From Selaginella moellendorffii (lineage: Eukaryota; Streptophyta; Lycopodiopsida; Selaginellales; Selaginellaceae), in contig NW_003314387.1 of the NCBI RefSeq assembly GCF_000143415.4, forward strand, positions 279,662 to 343,661: a DNA stretch of 64,000 bases, written 5' to 3'. Positions 51,600 through 63,815 of the stretch are shown here, piece by piece. The position numbers and the translations under genes were made by a program. The notes beneath the pieces were generated by a model that was given only the letters and a program-made list of their open reading frames with translations, had not been told where the DNA came from and searched no databases. Within the stretch, counting starts at the first letter, position 1. Each line of letters opens with the position of its first letter.

Positions 51600-52140
51600 A
51601 AGTGTCCGAGATGGACCCGAAGTGGAGTCCGAGATGGAGTCCGATATGGAGTCCGAGATGGACCAAAACGGAGTCTGAGATGGAGTCCGAGGTGGAGTCC
51701 AAGGTGGAGTCCGAGATGGAGTCCGAAGTGGAGTCCGAGATGGAGTCCGATATGGAGTCCGAGATGGACCCGAAGTGGAGTCCGAGATGGACCGAGATGG
51801 AGTCTGAGATGGACCAAAACGGAGTCCGAGATGGAGTCCGAGGTGGAGTCCGAGATGGAGTTCGAAGTGGAGTCCGAGATGGACCGAGATGGAGTCCGAG
51901 ATGGACCCGAGATGGAATCCGAGATGGAGTCCGAGAAGGACCCGAGATGGAGTCTGAGGTCGAGACCGAGACCGGGACCGAGACCGAGACCGGGACCAAG
52001 ACTGAGACTGAGACCGGGGCCGAGACCGAGACCAAGGCGGAGGCTGAGACTGAGACCGAGGCGGAGGCTGAGATCGAGCCCGAGTCCGAATCCGAGTCCG
52101 AGTCCGAGTCTGAGTCCGAGTCCAAGTCCGAGTCCAAGTT
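51600..52140 (+). repeat. Purine-rich minisatellite (GAGTCCGAGATG-type units)
   Basis: Roughly 540 bp of imperfect 6/12-nt units: GAGTCCGAGATGGAGTCC at the left, GACCGAGACCGGG in the middle, GAGTCCGAGTCC at the right. Because the period is a multiple of three, several frames stay open on both strands. Confidence 0.95.
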
Positions 52141-53149
52141 CGAGCCTGAGAGGGTGAAAGCCCAAAGCGTTCGTCTCCCAGACCCTGAGGGGTTTGGTGA
52201 GCTCCAAAAGTATAGTGAGGGGGAGGACTGCAGTGGAGCCAGTTTGGCCAGGAAAGGCCAGTTTGGCCCAGGAAGGCCAGACCCAGTGTTGGGTGATGAG
52301 CTGACCACTGGGAAGTCCAAGACTAGAGTGAACATGGACTGACAAGCGGGGTAGCTTGGTGAAGTGTTCAAGAGCCGGCTCTAGTTCCCCCGGGAGATCG
52401 ACTGGCCGATGCTCCCAGTCCAAGTGTGGGTGGCACTACCTACTTGGATACCAGGCGTGGCTCAACAGAACCTCGCTCTAAGCCCATGGCTAGAGCACCT
52501 AAAGGCGAAAGGTGGGGAGAGTACCCAGGTGGCTCGCGTAAGGCCACGGTGTTCTGAAATGTTGTCCCAAAGGCCTAGACTATGGAAAGGAAGAGGAGAA
52601 GTCCTCTGGGGTAGTGACCAAGGACACAGTCGTGTGGTGAGGAAGTCCCAGAGGACCATGGGACTTAGTGGTCGGGCCTGTGGGCCTCGATCCAGTGGCA
52701 GTGTTAGCAAACACGGCCAGGGGCAGGAAGGGACTTGGTAGGAACTGACAAAGGGACTTTGGGGAAGGCAATTCCCCAGGTCTGTGGGCATCCTAAGGAT
52801 GCTAAGGAGTGGATCTAGGATGACCACTCGTGGACAGATGGCCCAGTCTTGGAGAGACGGGATTGTGATGCAAGTGGTATTGAACCACTAGTGCAGCAAA
52901 GGTGAATGGGCATGGCCTTAGCGTAACGGGCCGAGATGTCAGTGGTACCTTTGGGTGTCGGTCTTGGGACCGGACACGAGGAGCACTTGGACCAGGTGCA
53001 AGTGTTGAGTGGCATGGATGCCATTCTTGGGGCTAGCAAGTCCCAAGTCCTGAATTGGACTGATGGAGGTTGTGAATGAGACTCCTCCAAGTGGTCGGAG
53101 GTGTGGTTAAGTGACTAAAGTAGAATGGAAAATTTAGTCGCTTACAACT

Positions 53150-53160
53150 TGGTATCGGAG
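53150..53160 (+). promoter_or_regulatory. tRNA-Met-type primer-binding site (degenerate)
   Basis: TGGTATCGGAG differs by one base from TGGTATCAGAG, the plant initiator-Met PBS, and lies just after the presumed LTR end CTTACA. Confidence 0.55.
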
Positions 53161-56100
53161 TTGTTCCTTAGTCCGAATTTTATTGGTGCTCAAGTATATC
53201 ACCATTGATGTTGGCATTGGAAGGTCCTAGGAGGGGGCCTATCCTTGAGGAGTAGCATGTCGAGAGGACATGGCTCTCCACTCAAGTTCATGCGTGAACT
53301 TGGGCATGATGTGGTGGATATAAAAGGGCCAATAATAGAACGACTTTGGGATCTTGGGAACAGTATAAGGTTTCCTCTGAGAGCTGAGGATGTGATCCAG
53401 ATGAGCGTTTGACGCAGCAAACGGGCTAACGTAGTTGTGGTAAACAACTATAATTGGGGTCACAGAAAAGATGTAGACTCCAAAATAATAAAGGAGTCAC
53501 AAGATTACCTTCATATAGTTGAGGCCAGTGCTCATAACTTTGAGACCGGAATTGATGACCATGGGAGGTCAAATATAGGAGAGGACACAAGTCCTCGAAA
53601 TGGTAGCTGAGGTTGCCCTTGATAAATGCTGGAACAACCCAAGGAGTTGGGGATGTATTTAGAGGATGAGTTGGTATTCTCATCACATGGACAAGTGGTC
53701 CTAAAAGGCAAAAGGTTGCCCCAAGAGAACAAATCAAGTGTCGGAGTAACACTTGCAAAGATGGTCCTCGTGAGTAAGACCTGAATACAAGAAGTTGTAT
53801 TCCAGTGAGCTGGCACCTCAAAGGTAGGACCTCATGGGTCGTAGGATGACAAAGTCCAAAAAGCTGGATGACTCCAATAGAGTCAAGGAATAATCCTAAA
53901 GGATTGATGGAAGCATTTGGACTGAGTAGTACCCCACGAAGGATGGGGGGGATCATAGGATCCAAGGATGAGAACAGAGGGTATCTCATCGATGGCAAAA
54001 TGTGCCATGCTAAAGTCGTGGGAAGGGTGTTCCCAAAAAGAAAACAACTTTGAAACAAAGTTGTGTGTGACCTCTATAGTGCAGTGCTAACGGTTGGTTG
54101 GCATGAGAAAGAGTGGTATTGGTCTTGGCAAAGACTTAGACACAAAGAAGAAGTGTCATAGAGGTAGGCTCGTGGAGCCGATGGTGTGGAGACACCCAAA
54201 TGTGCCAAGGTGTGGTACCTTGAGGCTATGTTGGTGGGTTCATGAGAACCCCTTGCCAAAGGAACCCCAATGGAAATGAGAATGGCATAGCCTAAGTTGC
54301 AGAGCATGCAGTTGGAGTGTGGTGACCCAGATAATGATGGAGGTGTGGAAGCACCAGCAATGAGTTGTAGGACTTGACAACTATGAGGCAACTAAGCAAG
54401 AGGTGCAAAATAATTGGTTAAACGGGTAGAAGGTAGCTACCCAAGCCTTCTTAATGGCATAAGGAAGTTGGATATACCCTTACGGGGGATAAGTTGCTTA
54501 TGTTGCAATATGGTAAATCAATGTCATGAAAGGAAATACTCATTGTCAAGGAAGCCGTCATTGGGACACCGGAACGCTCTAGAACACCAGGAGGTGGTGT
54601 TTGATGTTGCGAGGGTAATAAATAAGGCCCAAGGGACTAAGTCCCTAGCGAATGATGGATAGAAGGTGCTATCCAAATGTCCAAGGTGGCGGAGACAGGA
54701 GAAGACTGTCTACTTGAAATGGACAAAGCCAAAAATGGAATTTTGGCAAGGCTAGCGATGGGCATGTAAAGGCCCATAAGCAACAACGTAATCTCGGTGT
54801 GTGGGATTATAGGGTGAGCATACCTGGATTGAGGAACCACTCCCTAGGCTATCGGGTAGGTTCATCCCTAAGAATACTTGCTAAGACATGATAGAAAGTG
54901 CAAAGCTGTCCTCCTAGTCTAAAGGAAAGGTGTGAAGCCAAAAGCAAGAAGTAAGGGGGTAGAACCGAACCATAGGAATCGAAGGGCATAACCAAGGTTG
55001 GTTATGCCAGCTGGGAGTGGAGAATCAAGTGGGGGCTCGAGGGTGTTGCCGCTAGCAACCGTGATGCCATGGAGAGTCTAAAATATGGAATTGTCCATGT
55101 TAGACTATATGGTAATTGGAAAGCTTGCAAAAAGGGAGGCCTTAGCAAGCTAAGGGACAGGGTTCCTTCAAGGTTCCCAAAGATGATTCTAGGTAGTTTA
55201 GTACCTAGAAAGGCCAAGTGTAAATGGTTCAAAGCACGCGCGAAATCAGAGTGGCGCAACAGAAGCGTGGTCTTGAAGCTTGCCATGAGGCAAGGTTATC
55301 AAGGTTAGGGAAGTAGTTCCCGAGTGTTCAAAGAGAGGGCTTTGAATGAAAGTCGATGATCAAGGGCTTTCATGCTTGTACAGAAACCATGTTACAGTGG
55401 TCGGAGGACTTGCCAAAGCGAGATTGGCAAGTCAGGGGAACAAATACCCTAGTTGAAGGTGATAACTTCAAAAAGGGTGGGCCATGGGGCCAAGCATGAT
55501 CACAGACTTGTCAAGTGAGAGGACTTGGCAATGTGGAGGAACTAGGTTCCTAAGCTGTGATCTATAGCGCGCTTTGAGTATAAGTTGGTGCACCGGCATG
55601 GGGAGTCACGCCAGGCATCCTGGGTGATGCCGTCCGTAGATGCATATACGGAGGTTGGGTTCAAGTCCCGACCCTCTAGTGCTTGGGTTCGAGTCCCAAA
55701 TCACTAGGGCGTGGTGATGGTTTGGAATATGAGGACACTCATATTTTGGTGGTCATGGACTCTCAGTGAAAGGACTGGTTTGGGCACACCGCCAAGCGAG
55801 GGATGCTTCGGAGTCGTGATGCACGGTTAGATTGCTTAGAGTGAAAGCTCGACATATCTAACTTGAACACTTTGGTGCAAAGGGCACCAAGGACGTGGTG
55901 AATGAGATGGGGACACCCAAGTCTCAGTTGCTATGGATTCTTGGCCGGAAGGGCTGGCTTGGGCGCACTGCCAAGTGTGGGGGATGCCCCTGGGGTCATA
56001 GTCAACAACTTAGAAGGGTCTGGAAGACCTAGTCCCTATTGATAGACCTATTAAGGGGTCAAGATAACATCACTAGGTGATCTTGTGGCTAAACAAGGAC

Positions 56101-57172
56101 AAAGTCTTTGTTTGGGTTAAGGAATATGATTCCTAGTTCAAAGTGTTGATTTGAACCATTGATAAAAGTGTGGCTTGGTTGAGGTGACCAAGTGGGAAGC
56201 ACACCTAAGGGAAATGAGCTATGTCAATGCTATGGCATAGTAAGTCCAACGAAAGTAGTCTTTATGAAAGATCCAAAGGAGGGTCTCAAAAAGTTGGGCC
56301 ATGGATAGAGCCCACGACAGAAAATGTTAAAGAGACGTACTAAGGGTGAACACCCTTTGGACTTGGCAAAGCAAAGTGTTTGCTATGGAACCGAAAGGAA
56401 ACCTCAAAAATGGAGGTAGCAATCCTATGTTGCTTGGTGCAACAATCCAAGGATAGGAGCAAAAGACGAGTGCCCAAGATAGGGCCGTGGAATCCATTGG
56501 AAAGAATCCAAGTGGCAAAGTTAGCCAAGGAACACTAATGTGTTTGATGCTAACAAATTGCGGAAAAAGAAGTGGACTTCCAAGGATGGATTCCCAAGTG
56601 CTCCAATTTGGCAAAGGAAAGGCTCCAAGTGAGGGAGCAACTAAGTAGCCAAAAGATAGGGCCGTGGACAACCCTAGCACAAATAATGATAAATGGAACG
56701 TAATACAAATGGTGGCACAAAAATAGAAAAGAGGATGAGGGTGCCCTCGAGTAGAGAACTTCCTAGGAGGGGAAGTGGAGTTGCACAAAATGTGCAAGGC
56801 AAGGTGTCGGAGACACCTAGAAAATTGACTTCAAGAAGTCAAAAGTAAACGTTCCAAAGTGCAAAGGTAGATCAGTGGAATCTGTGACTACTCAAGAATG
56901 AGTAGTGGAATTGAGTTAGAGAGGGTGCCTTTAACGGGTTTAGCGAGAACTAAACCAATAAACGGAAAGAACCACCCCAAGTGGTCCAATCAGTTTCTAA
57001 GTTGGAGAGACTATCCTCCTTAGAGGATGGACAAGGCATGGTGAGCCTTCGAGGTCAAACCATAGACAAATATTGGCCGGGTGCCAAGGATGGAATGGTA
57101 ATACCTGTGGGTGTTACTTTATAAAAGGGTTTACCGTTCGATGAGGACATCGAACTTCGTCTATGGGTGGGG

Positions 57173-57765
57173 TGTAAGCTCTTGAGTTTGGACTTCTCGG
57201 GAGGTCACCCAGCTTAGTACTATTCAAACCTAAGGACGCTTAACCCCAAATATCCCAAGACCCTTAACCGATTGGAAAAGGGGATGCACTCTTGTTCATG
57301 GGCCCTTTCCCTCTATATTTGAACCCCATGAATCGTCTCTTGAGTCGTTCCCTTTGGTTGCTTACAATCCACCACGCTTCCATGCAAGTTCACGCCCTCG
57401 TGAACAGAAGCTGAGAGCCGCAGCTCTCCCGAGAGCCCCGCTCTCTTGACACCCTACCCCTCGGGTCGAGCCTAGCGGGAGTAAACTAGACCAGCCAGAT
57501 GTCAATCAACATGTGGTGTGATTCCCTTAGCCAACCAACAGAGTTGAACCCGAGACCGCTCTGATACCAAATGTAAGCTCCTGAGTTTAGACTTCCCGGG
57601 AGGTCACCCAGCCCAGTACTATTCAAACCTAAGGACGCTTAACCCCAAATATCCCAAGACCCTTAACCGATTGGAAAAGGGGGTGCACTCTTGTTCATGA
57701 GCCCTTTCCCTCTATATTTGAACCCCATGGATCGTCTCTCGAGTCGTTCCCTTTGGTTGCTTACA
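57173..57765 (-). mobile_element. TRIM retrotransposon (terminal-repeat retrotransposon in miniature)
   Basis: Two direct 194-bp LTRs, 57173-57366 and 57572-57765, both start TGTAAGC and end GCTTACA. They flank a 205-bp internal region. On the minus strand the internal region begins with TTTGGTATCAGAGC (initiator-Met PBS) directly beside the LTR and ends with a purine-rich AAGCGTGGTGGAT tract before the other LTR. No protein is encoded. The LTRs differ at nine positions. No target duplication is visible. Confidence 0.92.
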
Positions 57766-59029
57766 CATTTTTGCCTTTCATATCGTGTGAGATTTTTGGG
57801 AAGAAGGCAATATAAGATTAACTTATAAATCTATGTTTATTCTTTTTACTAGCAGTAGAAAATAAGGTTTAGAATGTTACTAAAGAAATATAAAAAGAAT
57901 GTCAAATCCAAGTAGTATATTGTGTGTTGACACTATCAATACCGTGAAAAATGAGGAATAAAAGAAAATGATGCTTTTAAATGATTATTTAATAATAATA
58001 TCATATTTGAATATATATACAAAGAGCTAACAATCATTTTTTAAATAGTGGATATTTATAATTACTAAAATTTAAATACTTTTTAACAATATTAATTTCT
58101 TAAATATTAAGAGAAGTATCTATAATATTAAGCTTTCAAGCTAGAGTGACCTTTACTTTTGTACTTTAATGCTTTCCCCTCCACCTAGAACAAAATCATC
58201 AAGAATGTAGTTCCAAAAGTATAGTAGAGAAACTATATAAGCTAAATTCCTCCAATAAACATAAAACAAGAAAGAAACATAAAAAATAATAAAAAAGAAA
58301 TGTATAAACTATAAAAAAAGGCTTTGGTATTCTTTTTCAAATTGGTTTTTTCTCCTGAATAAAACCAGCACTGTTAAACTTAGAAGAGACGATAAAATTT
58401 GAATCATTTATTTCATTTTATCTCCCTAGAAAAAGTTATTTCTTCTTGTGAGAGATTTACTTTTTTTTTTCCTATCATGAGCTTAATTGAGTTCTTTTTC
58501 TCTTGAGCTTAAACATGATGATTTCTATAATCAAAATTTACTTTTTCTTGTGAAAATGTAAAAAAAAAATATTTATTAATATTTTATTAGAAAGTGTTCA
58601 TTAGGGTTAAAAACCTTTGGCATTATATACAAAGAAAAAATTGAAAGAATGCACCATTGACAGAAATAAATCAATAAAAAATTTTGATGCACAGTCTTGA
58701 CACTCTAAAACTATAAAACTTTTAAGTTAAAATGTAAGGATTCATTTTCTATTTATAACCTCAATAACCATAAAAACAAAAGAAATGGCTATATATAAAA
58801 CAAATTTATCCACAAGCACTACATACCTGTGATCTGTGGGCTTCAAGCGTTTACACTTTCCAAGCTGGAGCAGCTGAACACATCTTGAGTCTCGTATATC
58901 GGCAAAACAGTCGTGTTTCACTGACACAAAGTTTGCATTGCATGAAACTTCTATTCTAACGGTATACCAGCTGGAACCCATGTCGATTTATGTTGGCGAA
59001 AGAACTCTCCCTTAAGCTCATAGACGAAT
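57766..59029. other. AT-rich intergenic, 3' of CbbY gene
   Basis: A+T-rich DNA. 58742-58981 has an open minus-strand frame just beyond the CbbY stop that probably belongs to its 3' UTR. Confidence 0.5.
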
Positions 59030-60469
59030 TTAACCAGTAGCAATCACACGTTCGTCCAGTAACTTCACGAGGTGATCCAAACTAAACAAAAGAAAATAGA
59101 AAGAGTGCTGGATCCTTTTGCAATCTGAAGACCCACCTCACGGTTTCCAAGCTGGAGAATACAGCTGCAGCTTCGCTAAAATCCTGTGCTTTCATACCAA
59201 ATAAATCAACCATGGAAACATACGGAAATTACAAACCTGCTTGCTTGTAGAACTTGTGAAAGTCACTACGCATTTCATACCAGCACCCACTGCTGCCTGA
59301 ATACACAAGGAAAAATAGTAGCAAGTCCATGAGATTTAAGAGCACGTATATACTTTGAGACCAATGACGCTGTCTTCTATCACGATACACTTGTCCGGGG
59401 TTGCTCCAAGTTTCTGAAGAACAAAGGAAGTGAATGAAACTGCACAAAACCACGTTTACCTCTACTGCGACTTTGTAGATCATTGGATTGGGCTTCTTTT
59501 CTTCGACATCATCGCCTGCATTGTTGTGAAACAGTGAGAATAATTCTTCTTGTGTGAAAAAACTCGACCTGCTAGAAAGCAATCTAATTGCTGAAACCTT
59601 TCCTGAACTCAGTGGAAGGATGGTAAATCAAAACCTCGTGCCGATCGAGTCTGTTCGTTCAGTAGATTTACCTTGCCAAGCAAATTCGTGAGACAAAATA
59701 CTACAGAGCTCTTTGTTGCAGCTGAGCAAACAGCCACCTTAATTCCCTGGACACAGTGGCAGATTAGAAAACCTGAAAGGAAAGAAGCTTTGAGAAAAAA
59801 CCATATCACGAGCTTCATCCATTAGGCGAAGAACTCCTGGTCGTGGCTCAACCTGCATGAATGGAAGTTACTTCAAAACACTAAGGCCAATTTTTACCGC
59901 TCCAGACGCAATGATATCTTTGTATTTATTTGTCTTCCAATCCTGAAAGTTACACACAAACCATGTAAGAAGTCACGGCATTCTATTAAAATCACCTGAA
60001 GTGTGTCGATGAGCTGAACCTTCTCATCGTCATCTTTGAGCGAGCTATACAAGCTCGAGGAAGGCCAGCCGTTCCTATTGAAGTACCTGCCATGAGACCA
60101 CAAAGTTAGAACACAAAAGAAAAAAAAGAAGACTTAAAACCACTAAAACCATCTCATCTTTGGCTTTCCTCCTCCAATTTGGTTCTGCAGCTCGTCGTAG
60201 AATTCTGTGCTCCACACAACTGGGGACTTATTCCCTGGACACCGGACCTCAAAATTCTCGAACGTCGCATTGTAGGCTCGCCTGTGCAAATCTTCCGACT
60301 CGAGAATTACCCCGTCACAGTCGAAGACGAGTGCGTCTAACGACGCTCTAACGCCACAGCCTGCTCTTACATTCCATGGCGCCCTCTTTTGCCGAGCTCT
60401 ACCATAGCCTATGTGCACTTTGCTCCATAATTCTAGCCTTGCGTTACCGGAGAACAAGAGCACTGCCAT
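59030..60469 (-). CDS. CBBY: CbbY-type HAD phosphatase, chloroplast
   Basis: Eleven exons on the minus strand give 296 residues: 60150..60469, 59996..60086, 59898..59942, 59802..59852, 59672..59746, 59569..59602, 59460..59515, 59354..59413, 59237..59296, 59137..59183, 59030..59081. All phases agree. A basic N-terminus (GYGRARQKRAPWNVRAG) suggests a plastid transit peptide. HAD motifs: I LVFDCDGVILESE, II VAVCSAATKSS, III Lys in EEKKPNPMIY, IV VIEDSVIGLKAA. It resembles Arabidopsis CbbY (At3g48420), which dephosphorylates xylulose-1,5-bisphosphate, an inhibitor of Rubisco. All catalytic residues are present. Confidence 0.95.
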
Positions 60470-60489
60470 CAGATACTCGTTACCTAAGG

Positions 60490-61500
60490 AAAAAGCCCGA
60501 TCAACTTAAATAACAGCCTCCACGAATCCATATGAGTGCCTCCTCCAGGATGTCTACTACAGTCGGCTTTACTTTTGGTAAAGCCGACTGTTTCTCGTCC
60601 ATGGCCATTTCTATAACGTTCCAAGTTACGATGTCCTTGCTTTCGACGCTATCCACGGTATTTGGAGTAACAAGAAGCGCCTATTTTGGATCCCCGTTTT
60701 GAGAGTAAGCCATGAGCAAATCAGTCTATAAAACAACGTCCTTGGAAGTAACTGTATCAAAAACAGCTTTTGCTCCTGCAGCAGCCAGCAGCTGGAATCA
60801 AATCCCGATGCTGCAATGAGAGCATGAGTTGCCTTACCTTCAGAGAAAACGAAATGAATCATCCGGTTTCAGTGCCTCCCGTTCCATCTTGTGGTGGACT
60901 TCCAAGGCATCTCCATCTCTGCATAAGAACTGATTAGAACGTTCCAGGAGACAAGATTTTGTCAGGCACGCTATCAAAACGCACTTGTAAGCACCAAGTT
61001 CCCATATACAAATTAGAAACGTCCAAGCCAGGGCATCTCCTTAAAAACCTGTGCTGCTCCATCCAAGTCACTGCCCTCGTTGATCCCACAGAGAGAGTCG
61101 GTAGAAGACCCAAGCTCGCCATCGGGTTGGTCGTGCATTATTTATCCCCGTTCGCCTTTCCAGCTATCGAGAACACTGAAGAAGTTAATAGCATTGGGCT
61201 TGATCGATAGAGCCTCCACGCAATGCCTTTTCCGGGCATACGCTGTTCCCGCTCGATGGGAAAGCTTCCAGCGAAAGCAAGGAGCCGTTCCTCACGTCGA
61301 AAACAATCGGCAGCGAGCATACATGTTGAGCAGCACCATCTGGAGCATCTCCAGCGATCTTCCTCTCCAGCATGGATCATCCTGTCCTGCTCCACATGCA
61401 CAACACTCAAGAACGTCAAGCGATCCCGCTGGGATTCTCTGGAAGTGGTCGACCACTTGGTCTGATAGAGAGGAACGTGTTCCGATCTCTCCTCTTCATG
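60490..61500 (-). pseudogene. Decayed PPR pseudogene
   Basis: The minus strand reads AKAVFDTVTSKDVVL, a stop, then TDLLMAYSQNGDPK, and further upstream MVLLNMYARC and a VTFLSVVHACGAG-like stretch, in different frames with stops. The arrangement is that of a PLS-type PPR gene. Confidence 0.75.
60559..60591. repeat. Perfect 14-bp stem hairpin
   Basis: ACAGTCGGCTTTAC and its exact complement flank TTTTG. It lies within the PPR pseudogene. Confidence 0.95.
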
Positions 61501-61599
61501 TCCCTCTCACTGATCCTCGCGTCGCGATTCAGGTTAAAGATGTTTTGTGGAGCTGGGCACCCGAGGTCTGACCTCGGCTGCCCGCTGTGATCTTATCCA

Positions 61600-62165
61600 T
61601 TCGCTCACCGGTGAAGCCGGCTATCGCGATCCGATTACCTCGCTCCCCCATCACTTGTTGAGTATGGATCTACGCCGCATCGGCATTGATAGCTGCAAGA
61701 ATGTAGATCGACAAGCATTTCCCCAAAGAGCGCCATCGCATTTGCCAGTTCTGGGCAAATGCCGCGATAACAATGTTCCACAAGAAAACAAATTCCATCT
61801 TCCAAGGCATCTTCCATGACATGACAAGATTCTTCACGATAGACGCCGCTGGAGGCCATCTGTGCGTGGATGCGCTTGCCCTCGCCCAGAGATCCGTGCT
61901 TGCGGCATTCTCGCAGAGCAGCCGCGAAGGCGTCCAGCGCTAGCGATCGCGCCATCCCTTGGACTGCCATTGGCCCACATTGACTTTTTCTCGCGCAAGA
62001 TTTGCAGCGCTTCCTCGCTCTGAGGGAGCGAGAGACATCCCGTCGAAATACGGCAGCGAGCATAAATATGCCGAGCAGCGCCGTGAGCACCATGCCCTCT
62101 CTAGCGATATTCCCCTCCATCGCGAGAGCATGTCCAGCGAGTTGCAAGCATCCACGATGTAATTC
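61600..62165 (-). pseudogene. PPR pseudogene (inverted counterpart of 15.9 and 29.5 kb)
   Basis: A 170-codon minus frame contains RECRKHGSLGEGKRIHAQM, a good PPR helix pair, fused to GHALAMEGNIAREGMVLTAL seen at 29.5 kb. Frames shift to the left (about 61680-61810). Confidence 0.65.
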
Positions 62166-62224
62166 ACGAAAAATTTATGTGAATACTCCGAAAAGAATTC
62201 GTGAATCCACCACGAGCTCCTCCT

Positions 62225-62820
62225 ACATGCTTCGTCAAAACAGCAAATGGCCAAGGACTACTGACGACCTGGATAACGCTACGCTGCTCCACACTTTCGA
62301 GCAGCGTTTGACTGCCGCGCTTGTGAGAATCTCATGTAAGAAAGACCGAGAGCGCCGCCTTTCTTCTCTCTAGTTTCGACGACTTTTCTCGGTGTGGTTG
62401 GATGATCCGGTTTGGCTCAAACCAAAAGACACGCCTTCAAACTAGCGCACATCAGACCACGACAAGCATTGCTTTTGTAAAAGACAGTATGTATGGTTCT
62501 TGACACGCTCTTTTGCTTATACTCTTGTCCAGATCTCTCAAGAGATTGTCCAGAGCTACTGGCTCCACCATTCCTCATCTTCGCCACCTTTGGACCTCGA
62601 TTCTCACCGAGCCATGTGTCAAGTGCATTGTGTTCTGGTAAGCACTAGGCTAGTGGAGTTACGCTTAAAAGCTTCTCTTTCTTCCTTACCACACTCTCAG
62701 TGGCTTGACGTGGGTCCTTGCAGATCATTGTGTTGTATCATTCCACTGTTTGTCATGCTTCTTCTTTGCTCTCACCTGACGCTCGATCAAGGCTCTCACA
62801 GGCTACAGTGAATAACAAAG
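62225..62820 (+). pseudogene. F-box fragment, inverted copy
   Basis: The plus-strand counterpart of the minus-strand sequence at 27130-27850, including DLDNATLLHTFEQ in place of DLDNDTLLCTFDH. Most of the F-box core is deleted. Confidence 0.7.
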
Positions 62821-63200
62821 GAATCACTGATGCATCAACCCTCAGGTTCTGAGTCTAATCAGTTGCACCAAATCAGGGATACTCACTCACTGGTGTTTTT
62901 GGGAGTGAGTATTTAATTTCATGGTTTTGAACATGGCCAGAGGATTTGATCTTGCAAAGAAGAGAGAAACAAACAAATACCCCAACCTCCAGCACTCTTG
63001 ACATTTCCAGATGCCTCTCAACTCTGCTCTTCAAGAGGGTGCTTGGATCAAATCAAACTTGCTCATTTTCCAGAAACTTTTCTTGTTCCGAGAAACAAAT
63101 TTTGCTCCAAAAAAAATCCTGGAACCAAGAAGAGAGGCTTGGAAACGTTCGCGCGACCTTGCCCACGTGATTGATACGGAACAAGGAATCAGCACGCGTG
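62820..63200. repeat. Mosaic repeat block, inverted copy
   Basis: The inverted copy of 15160-15560, including the YbeY-HAD junction tag near 63030-63060. Confidence 0.65.
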
Positions 63201-63230
63201 CCATTCACTCAAAATCAAAAACAAGCGAAA

Positions 63231-63340
63231 CACTTTAACAGGCTATTAATGTTTAATTTGGACGGTTATCTGGCTATAATAAAGAAATTTATTGGCATGG
63301 TGACAGGTTCGAATCCACAGCCAGAGAACCACCTAAAAAC
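63231..63340 (+). repeat. tRNA-related SINE-like repeat, copy 7
   Basis: The only copy in plus orientation. B-box GGTTCGAATCC lies at about 63306-63316. The middle is shorter than in copy 3. Confidence 0.7.
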
Positions 63341-63449
63341 ACTTTTTTCAAGTGTAGGCGATGTTGGAGTTTCTCCGCGATATTGGAATTTCCTTGTTTC
63401 TCCCTCCCGCAGGCTCGAGAGACAAAAAAGACAGTGGTCGATCTAGCCC

Positions 63450-63815
63450 AGAAACAAAGGATCCTGGAATGTGTCTCTCGCTTGGAACGATAATAGATTT
63501 GGAGGAGGAACTTGCGCCTCGCGTGACTTGCAATGCAGCCTTGTTACGATCGCACAGAGTGCTGCAGACTGCCAAGGAAGAACACGAACGCTGAGCGGCA
63601 CACTCTGCAAGCTGGAACGCGAGCTATTGAGCGGAGCAGAGACAGGACACGACCCTGGACATCGGTTTACCGATGCCCAAGAGTTTTGGCAACCTTCGAA
63701 TGGCTGTGAGTCATGATCTCCAGCCCAGAGGACAGGTCCAACTAATCATCGCCGCGTCACGATGCTCCGTCTTCTTCTGCCAAGAACTGGACAGACACTT
63801 GCATCGGGTGGAAAT
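63450..63815 (+). pseudogene. F-box-associated repeat, upstream segment (inverted copy)
   Basis: Inverted copy of 14515-14870, very close over about 250 bp. Confidence 0.65.

Larger units (their letters stand above)
51371..57172 (+). mobile_element. Non-coding LTR-retrotransposon derivative (LARD-like)
   Basis: A probable 5' LTR runs from TGTGAGACAC (51371) to GCTTACA (53146). Four bases later TGGTATCGGAG (53150-53160) resembles a tRNA-Met primer-binding site. The ~4 kb after it is G-rich on the plus strand, free of stops mainly by composition, and codes for no recognisable gag or pol. A purine-rich GGGTGGGG ends it at 57172. No second LTR copy was found, so the boundaries are tentative. Confidence 0.5.

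Noticed and set aside
51298-52423. Long minus-strand ORFs (357 and 344 codons) and a plus ORF of 248 codons
   Set aside because: They are open only because the minisatellite period is a multiple of three. The products are simple Ser/Asp, Leu/Gly or Glu/Ser repeats.
53426-54058. Minus-strand ORF of 210 codons
   Set aside because: Antisense of G-rich non-coding element sequence; no motif and no homologous feel.
55640-55705. Two tRNA-like T-loop strings (GGGTTCAAGTCCC and GGGTTCGAGTCCC)
   Set aside because: No cloverleaf folds. They lie in element-type sequence.
56327-56797. Minus-strand ORF of 156 codons
   Set aside because: Same compositional effect within the LARD-like element.
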